From Clitoria ternatea (lineage: Eukaryota > Streptophyta > Magnoliopsida > Fabales > Fabaceae): DNA of 64,000 nucleotides. Where the stretch lies: the NCBI GenBank assembly GCA_037962975.1, contig CM075669.1, positions 105,168,501 to 105,232,500 on the forward strand. The letters run 5' to 3'. The position numbers were made by a program, and so were the translations under genes. This document shows, piece after piece, positions 57,997 to 64,000 of this stretch. The notes below the pieces were generated by a model, which saw only the letters and a list, made by a program, of their open reading frames with translations, did not search any database and was not told where the DNA came from. Within the stretch, counting starts at the first letter, position 1. Each line of letters opens with the position of its first letter.

Positions 57997-58394
57997 GTGG
58001 TTGCGATCACAGTGATGAAAGATCCTGCGGGATTCTATGAAGGGAGTACCCCTTGCGAGGCGGGAAACCAATGTGATGATGATATGATATTGTGCCGGTG
58101 GTTGCGATCACCTGGTTATGAAATGTGAAAGGCCCTGCGGGGACCATTGTATGATGATGAGCCAGTGGTTGCGATCACTTGGTATTTGATATGATAAAGG
58201 GCTTGCGAGCACCTATGATGCCCATGGTTACGCTCATGAGGCGGGAGTACCCCTTGTGAGGCGGGAAACCTATGTGAATTGTTGAACGTGGTTGCGATCA
58301 CGAGAAAGCTCCTTACGAGGCTGCTATAGGGAGTACCCCTTGCGAGGTGGGAAACCAATGATTATGAATGATTGATTATGGTGGTTGCGATCAC
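57997..58394 (+). repeat. Five dispersed copies of GTGGTTGCGATCAC in L 5' LTR
   Basis: Copies at 57997, 58098, 58165, 58288 (first bases CGTGG) and 58381, interspersed with CCCCTTGCGAGG-type repeats (about 58041, 58250, 58336, 58501). Confidence 0.85.
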
Positions 58395-59526
58395 TCGTGA
58401 TATGAAATCAAATCCGTTGCATATGCATTAAACAGTTGACATATGCATTAGCTTTAAGACCATGGCATTTGAGATGGGATGACCACGAGTGATGAGAAAC
58501 CCCTTGCGAGGAGGTATTTGAGTGAAATCTTAATGAATTAATAATGGTAATGATTATGAATGCCCTTGTTGATAAGTGGTAAAGTGATGGTGTTTGTGAT
58601 TGTGTATATGTTGTGCTTATTTATGATATGAATTGCGATTCATGAGGCTTGTATGCCTATTGTGATAATGAGATAATGAATGAATGATAATTTGATGTTT
58701 TGATAGCAAAGCACACATGATGTTGGCATGCATATACACATGATCACAATATATATTATTCGTCATTTTGAATGTATAACTCACTCTTCCATGTGGTCTC
58801 CTTTTTAGCATTGTGATGCAGGTTGCCATGGGATGAGTTTGGATTTAAAGATCAAGATTTGGTGAAGGTATATAGTGGTAGAGGAAGTGCCTTGGCCGGC
58901 ATCATTTGTGAACTATTATGTATTGAAATTATGAAATGAATAGATTGTATTTGATGATATGGAGGATTTAGTGATTGTGAATATGTATAAGATAAACCTT
59001 GAATTAGTGGATGGTGAATATATATATATAGAATGTAAGAGACAATTTAATGTATATTAGAAAGATTGAAATTGAATGATGAATATTGATGATTGTGATA
59101 GTTGGGGAATATCCCCGAATGTATGTGAATATAGGTCTATATATATATACATAATTATATCTTAGGCATTGCATGTTTATATAATTATGTAAAATGATGA
59201 TGGTTGTCTATTAGGCTTATGATATGCCATTGCGTGCTTTGCCGAGCCTTTTCTCATATCGTCATATATGGGACTAGGCGTGTGCCCGGTATACATATTC
59301 TTCTGTTGTAAACTCTATTATTTTCGTATACCGTTATGGGCAAATTATCTATCGATCCAGCTTTAGGTTATATAATCTCACTCTTTGGTTTTCTGTGATT
59401 TGGGTCTTGATGTGATCATGGTGATGTCTTGGAAATATTTTCAAATGCGAAAAATTTACTCGCATTTTTATTAATTATGACAATCACATCGGGATTCAAG
59501 TACAGAAAATCAGGGGTGTTATAATC

Positions 59527-59542
59527 TGGTATCAGAGCATGG
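59527..59542 (+). promoter_or_regulatory. Element L primer-binding site (tRNA-iMet type)
   Basis: TGGTATCAGAGCATGG, identical to the site of element B. Confidence 0.9.
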
Positions 59543-61840
59543 CTGCTCTCTGAGGATTTGATATCATGGATGATTGGAGCATGATTGCTCAATGGTGAGA
59601 TACTTATGGTGATCTTTGGAACGAGATGCTCATTATTGGAATATGGTTGTTTTGTATAGATTTAAGGATGATGATGTGTTTGAGTATTGATTGCCCTATA
59701 TGGACTTATGAATGACTAGTTATCTAAGGATTATGAATTGATTATGAGGGCATACTCGCTTATTGAGGGATTATTATGAATCATTATAGTTGTGTTGGGA
59801 TTGATGCTCAATGAGGACTTTTTATGAGATTGTGATTCATAAGATGTGGTTGTTGATTATTAGGAGTATACCCTTTTATCCTTGAGGTTGTATGATGTAC
59901 ATGTGGAGCATAGTTGCTCATTGATGATCATGAATGAATTATGGGATTGAAAATGAGTGAATGAATTTCCTCAATATATGATTGATGTATGTATTGTGTA
60001 AGACCGGCCAAGTTCCTTACCCTATTACCATCAAATGACGAATATATTGTTATTGTGCATTGATGTTGGTATATATAATGCAAATTGTATTGATAATGGA
60101 TCTATGTTGAATATTAATCATGGAAATGAAATATTGAGTTATGAATATGAAATACGAGATATGAATCGATATGATGATGAATTTGTACCATGTGTGATCA
60201 TGGATATGATGTGTTAATTATGCATTGATTTAATGATAGACCTATGCCGTATGTTGATTTCGGATAGGAGGTATTGAGAAAGAAATTGAAATGGTAGTAG
60301 ACCATACCTATTGAGACCTTGATGTGCATATGCACCTTGAATATGAATTGTTGGTTAGGTCTCTTATATGCATTATGCCTGTGGCATCTAGCTAAGGAGT
60401 GCTTGTTAAATGAAATTGGAACTCATATGCTTGAGTTGCTTAGATGAATGATATTGAATAATTCCCTAGTATGGGTATGTTTGAATCTAAATGATTGGTT
60501 GTGCCACTTGTGAAGGATGAATTTTATATCCTTTGGCACAAGAACTCTATATATGATTTGAGGGATTATTGTATCTCCCTAGATTAGGAGACTAAATATG
60601 TGATAAGTGGTTAAATATGGAATTGAATACATGTTAGCTTGGGGTTGTGTCTCGGTTTTTGGTGTGTGAAAACCGAGTGAGTAATTGAATTGATTATAAC
60701 CCACTAGGTGTGATGACCTAGAAGGACTTGGTATGATCCTGCATGATCAAACTTAGGGAATTATTTGTATTGATTATGGTATATGATTTTATGAAGTGAC
60801 CTTGGGCTAAATTGTGTTCTTGGGATTATGATCATTGGAATAATTATGGATAATGATGTGATTTAGGGATGACATGTGTGATTGTGAGTCAGTGAATAGA
60901 AATTTGATCATGTCATTACCCCCCTATTTTTTTTGAAGGGTGCTATATTGATGATAGAAACCATATAGTGATGTGATATGATATGAGTTATATGTTTAAT
61001 TTATGAGCCTTAATTGTGATCTGTAAGGAGAATGCCTAATGTGGAAGCTCATTATTCGATTATGTAGCCTACTTGATAAGAGTGTGGTGAATCTTTTAAG
61101 GCTCGAATTGATTTATAGCCAACAAATATGTAAGTAAGACAAAAATTTTTAGCTATTTCAGCATGGACTCGGATGGATGAAACCCAAGGATGGGGTATTT
61201 ACCCTGTGATGATTGAAAATTTATGGTTGGTACACCGAGTGATGGTGAAGTTAATTAAGATTTGATGATTGATATGGCATGATGGGTGCCAAATTAATTG
61301 TAGAATGACAATGAAGTATGAATATGTTAGCTGTGGACTGGTGAAGATTGTCACCGAGTCTTATATGGTCTGGTATTGTTCGAATATGTGTGACCAATAT
61401 GAGCAATGGGAATACGAAGTACTGGTCCCGATATGGCCATACATTCCATAGGCATTGTGGCAACATGCACTTATGCGCTGACTTTATGTGTTTGTGGTAA
61501 CCACTACAGGATCGGGACGCCTTCCTGTATGTTGGATGCAGCAACACGTAGGCCAGGCAGGTGTAGGAATTGTAACTGCTTATGGTGGATGTATTGAGCC
61601 TATCTGGTCATACTAAGTATGAACATGTGCCCTCTGTTGGGTGAGTTATAATTGATGATATATGACACACTTGATATGGAAATTTTATGTTAAAAATGAT
61701 GTGATGATGAACATGTCTTGATGGACTTTGGGAAGTCCAGTGTTATTCTATGGTGTCGTTGAACCTTGTTGATGTGTGGCCTGAAGTATGGCCTTGAGAT
61801 ATGGATATCGATGCTGAATTTCGAGGACAAAATTCTTTTT
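59543..61840 (+). other. Element L internal region, no recognisable gene
   Basis: About 2.3 kb, TG/AT-rich. The largest frames are under 100 codons and resemble no gag, protease or polymerase motif; I saw no zinc knuckle, DSG, FIDD or D,D-35-E signature. The last bases (GAATTTCGAGGACAAAATTC at 61816-61835) match the block just before the polypurine tract of element A. Confidence 0.8.
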
Positions 61841-61853
61841 AGGTGGGGTGGAT
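61841..61853 (+). other. Element L polypurine tract
   Basis: AGGTGGGGTGGAT directly before the TG of the 3' LTR. Confidence 0.85.
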
Positions 61854-64000
61854 TGTAACACCCTAAATTTTATAAAAACGAATAATTGATGGAAATGAAT
61901 AATAAATAATTGTATGTGAGTTGATTTGTGTCCCAAAAATATTAGAATGATTAAATTGGGATTTGTTATGGATATTTAGGAATTACTGAGATTTAAGGAG
62001 TTAAAATTATACCCGATTAGAATTTGGGTGTCGGACCAAGTATCTCCGATTGAGATGCCATTGGTCAGGGCTGTTAAGAATATTATTGGGAATCCGAATA
62101 TATATTCGGAATAATTTTTGGATATAGTTTTGAGCCCGAACTGTGAGCCTGTTTGTTATAAAACGGTGAGATTTAATGAGAAGCCAAATAATGAGAATAT
62201 TAACTCCCACTTCCTCTTCTCCTTTTCACGCCACTTTTCTTCTTCTTTCTATTTCCTTCTCTTCATTCTCCTTCTCCTTTCTCATTCCTCTCCACCCTTC
62301 TCTCCAAAACCTACGCCATGTGGAGCCTTATTCTCCTCCACCATTTTCATTTTCATGGAAGCTTGAAGGAGAAGCTTGTGTTGGAACTCCTCCTCCTTCT
62401 CCCACTCTATTTTCGTGTGGATCTCTCTCTATTGGAAGCTCATGTTGTTTCTTTGGGTGAGGTAAGTTCCTCATCACCCTTTATGAGCTTTATGCCCTAG
62501 ATTTTGGGTTCTTGGTATTTGGGGGAGTATTTATGGTATACGGGTTGTTGGGAGAGCATTAAATCATGGAAACCCTAAGGTGGGGTGGCTTAAATGTGAG
62601 CCTTCATGAGCATTTAAGAGGGTATTTAAGATTAAAGTTGGAAGGTGATGAGAAATAAATGGGTATTAATAAATGTTTTTGGGTTTTGATGGAAACCCTG
62701 GCCCTAAGAATTTGGGGGAAATGGATATAATATGGTTTGAAAGGGTGAATGGAATGTCAATGGGTGATATTTAATGATAAGTTGTTAATTATAGTGAAGA
62801 ACAATGATGAACATTGGAGATAACCCTCAATGGTAGAATAAATGGGATATGTATATTGGTTGGTAAATTGATAGGCCATAATTTGTGTCATTAGATTTGT
62901 TAATTAAGGATGGCTTTAAAGAGGCAAGGATAATTTATGTTAAGCTCTAAGTGACAATGATGATGTTTGAAGGATTGATGTAATATGGGATTGCCTTATG
63001 GAATGGATGAGATGATGATGATGTTGAGTTTAGTTAGCCTTAAGATCTAGAGGATCTTGGCTTTGGGAAAGGAATTCCCGAAGCCTAATACAATTGCATA
63101 AATTGGAGTTTAACAAGTCTAGGGCTTGATGATAAGCTAGAAAATTTTTAAAAATTAGGAGGAATGCCTTGTGATGGCTTATTAATTGTATGAATGCATA
63201 TGTATATTATGTAGATCGTATTCCGGGTGATACGATGGAGCTTTTGGAGCATTGGAACCGTTTCGGCTCTTCCCTCAAGGTAGGAGAGGAGTTAACATTC
63301 AAATTGCATGAGTAAATTGATAGTGGTTATTGTATGTGATTGATACTCATGCTTGCATTGCCATGCATATATGTATTGAATTAATGAGAATGGCAAATGG
63401 TTTAATATGAGGATGATATATGAGAATATGTATTGAATATTATGAAAGCATGTACATGTTTAATTTTAATGTCGTGATTGAGAAATATGTCTGGAAATTG
63501 AATGATTATCAGGGTTGTCATGTGTAGGAATGAGACGGATGTATGGATGTGTATATATATATATATGTAATATGAGAGTGAAAGATGTGATTTAAATGTG
63601 TGATTAGTAAGTTGAGGTGAGAATTTCTGAGTAAGAATGCCTAGAACCAGTTTGATGTACCCCATATGATGTATGTGACGTGTTAGATATGATTAAATTG
63701 GCTTTGAATGTGATTTCATATGCTGAGTGGTGAGAGCTTTCATTTTCTGCGTAAGTGCTGATATTCTCGTTCAAGCGAGAAGGGATCTCGCTCAGGCGAG
63801 GATCCCCTGTATCAGTATTATAGATACTGGACTAATTTTGCCCAGGCGATGAGGTCTCCGCTCAAGCGAGCTAGAGAGGAATTGCCACTGGACCTTTTTT
63901 GCCCAAGCATGTATGAGTGGCTTGAGCGAAAGTGTGAAGTCTGATGCTGGGTTGGTGCTCACTCAAGTGAGTGACTGGTATGGTTGTGTTTAGTCTGAGT
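61854..64000 (+). repeat. Element L 3' LTR, first 2147 bp
   Basis: Aligns end to end with 53868-56014 with no net indel. It includes a second copy of the conserved block (62011-62124) and the AGGTAAGTT donor near 62461. The two short frames at 62.1-62.5 kb are the same LTR frames as at 54.1-54.5 kb. Confidence 0.93.

Larger units (their letters stand above)
53868..59523 (+). repeat. Element L 5' LTR (about 5656 bp)
   Basis: Starts TGTAACACCCTGAA. It ends GTGTTATA, TA instead of the usual CA, four bases before the primer site. In order it holds: the conserved block shared with C1/C1' (54025-54138), a pyrimidine leader (54225-54300), a GAGGTAAGTT donor (GT 54476), CGCTCAAGCG-type pairs (55782-55942), a 46-bp tandem array (56375-56870), more CGCTTAAGCG-like motifs (about 56950-57300) and GTGGTTGCGATCAC repeats (57997-58394). 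No protein gene. Confidence 0.85.
53868..64000 (+). mobile_element. Element L: non-coding large-LTR retrotransposon derivative, right end outside window
   Basis: A 5.66-kb 5' LTR, iMet-type primer site, 2.3-kb internal region without protein genes, polypurine tract and the first 2147 bp of the 3' LTR. The two LTR copies align without net length change over 2147 bp; I count about 42 differences (2%). The left flank is B's LTR (likely duplication catag, 53863-53867). The structure fits a LARD-type element that relies on proteins from a relative. Confidence 0.87.

Noticed and set aside
59543..61840. Hidden gag-pol in the L interior
   Set aside because: No zinc knuckle, protease, polymerase or integrase motif could be seen in any frame, and frames are under 100 codons.
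1..64000. tRNA or rRNA genes
   Set aside because: The tRNA-like matches found are primer-binding sites of 12-18 bases next to LTR ends; no cloverleaf or rRNA sequence was recognised.

Overview
The window is plant nuclear DNA made entirely of transposable elements. I see no host gene, tRNA or rRNA. Long terminal repeats (LTRs) with iMet- and Asp-type primer sites, Ty3/gypsy Tekay-like, Athila/Calypso-like and Ty1/copia proteins, heavy C-to-T type decay and a high share of solo LTRs all point to pericentromeric heterochromatin. The Athila-type elements with a third ORF, and the short inverted-repeat motifs in the LTRs, suggest a legume (Phaseoleae-like); this is an inference from family resemblance.

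Layout, left to right. Element A (1-7618, +) is a young Tekay-like element with an intact 1476-aa polyprotein and a 2670-bp 3' LTR; only the last 194 bp of its 5' LTR are in view. A sits inside the gag gene of copia element K (7619-9509, -). K sits inside the 5' LTR of the old, decayed gypsy element B (5' LTR tail 9510-11888; gag 12085-13181; protease/pol 45109-48540; 3' LTR 48566-53867 and beyond). B's coding region is split by a nested stack: solo LTR C1 (13182-45103, target duplication aacgg). C1 contains solo LTR C1' (15961-31931, -), which contains solo LTR D (19089-31052, -, duplication catta), which contains Athila-like element F1 (20736-29855, duplication ttcac). C1 also contains a second Athila-like element, F2 (32016-44422). 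B's 3' LTR carries a copia solo LTR, S (52210-53780, duplication atatg), and a non-coding element, L (53868 to past the window end), with 5.66-kb LTRs.

None of these pieces form a pathway. They are successive insertions, and the target-site duplications plus duplicate LTR copies let the order be read: B, then C1, C1' and D, with F1, F2, K, A, S and L added to their hosts. A is the only element that looks coding-competent. F1 has lost reverse transcriptase and integrase but keeps gag-protease and ORF3. L has no recognisable coding capacity but keeps primer site and polypurine signals like those of A.

The main unexpected signal is architectural. In LTRs of three separate lineages (copia, Tekay-like, Athila-like) I find short inverted-repeat motifs, different in sequence between families, set in pairs at near-constant offsets: exactly 21 bp in K, 20-22 in S, 20 in C1', about 18-22 in C1, D and L, and 18 in F1/F2. 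The spacer sequence varies while the offset holds. In K, S and the F LTRs the pairs lie upstream of the TATA box. In F1/F2 the outer arms differ between pairs yet stay complementary. In addition, ORF3 of F1/F2 is preceded by a TATA-like palindrome, a pyrimidine-rich leader, a splice donor and an acceptor directly against the ATG.
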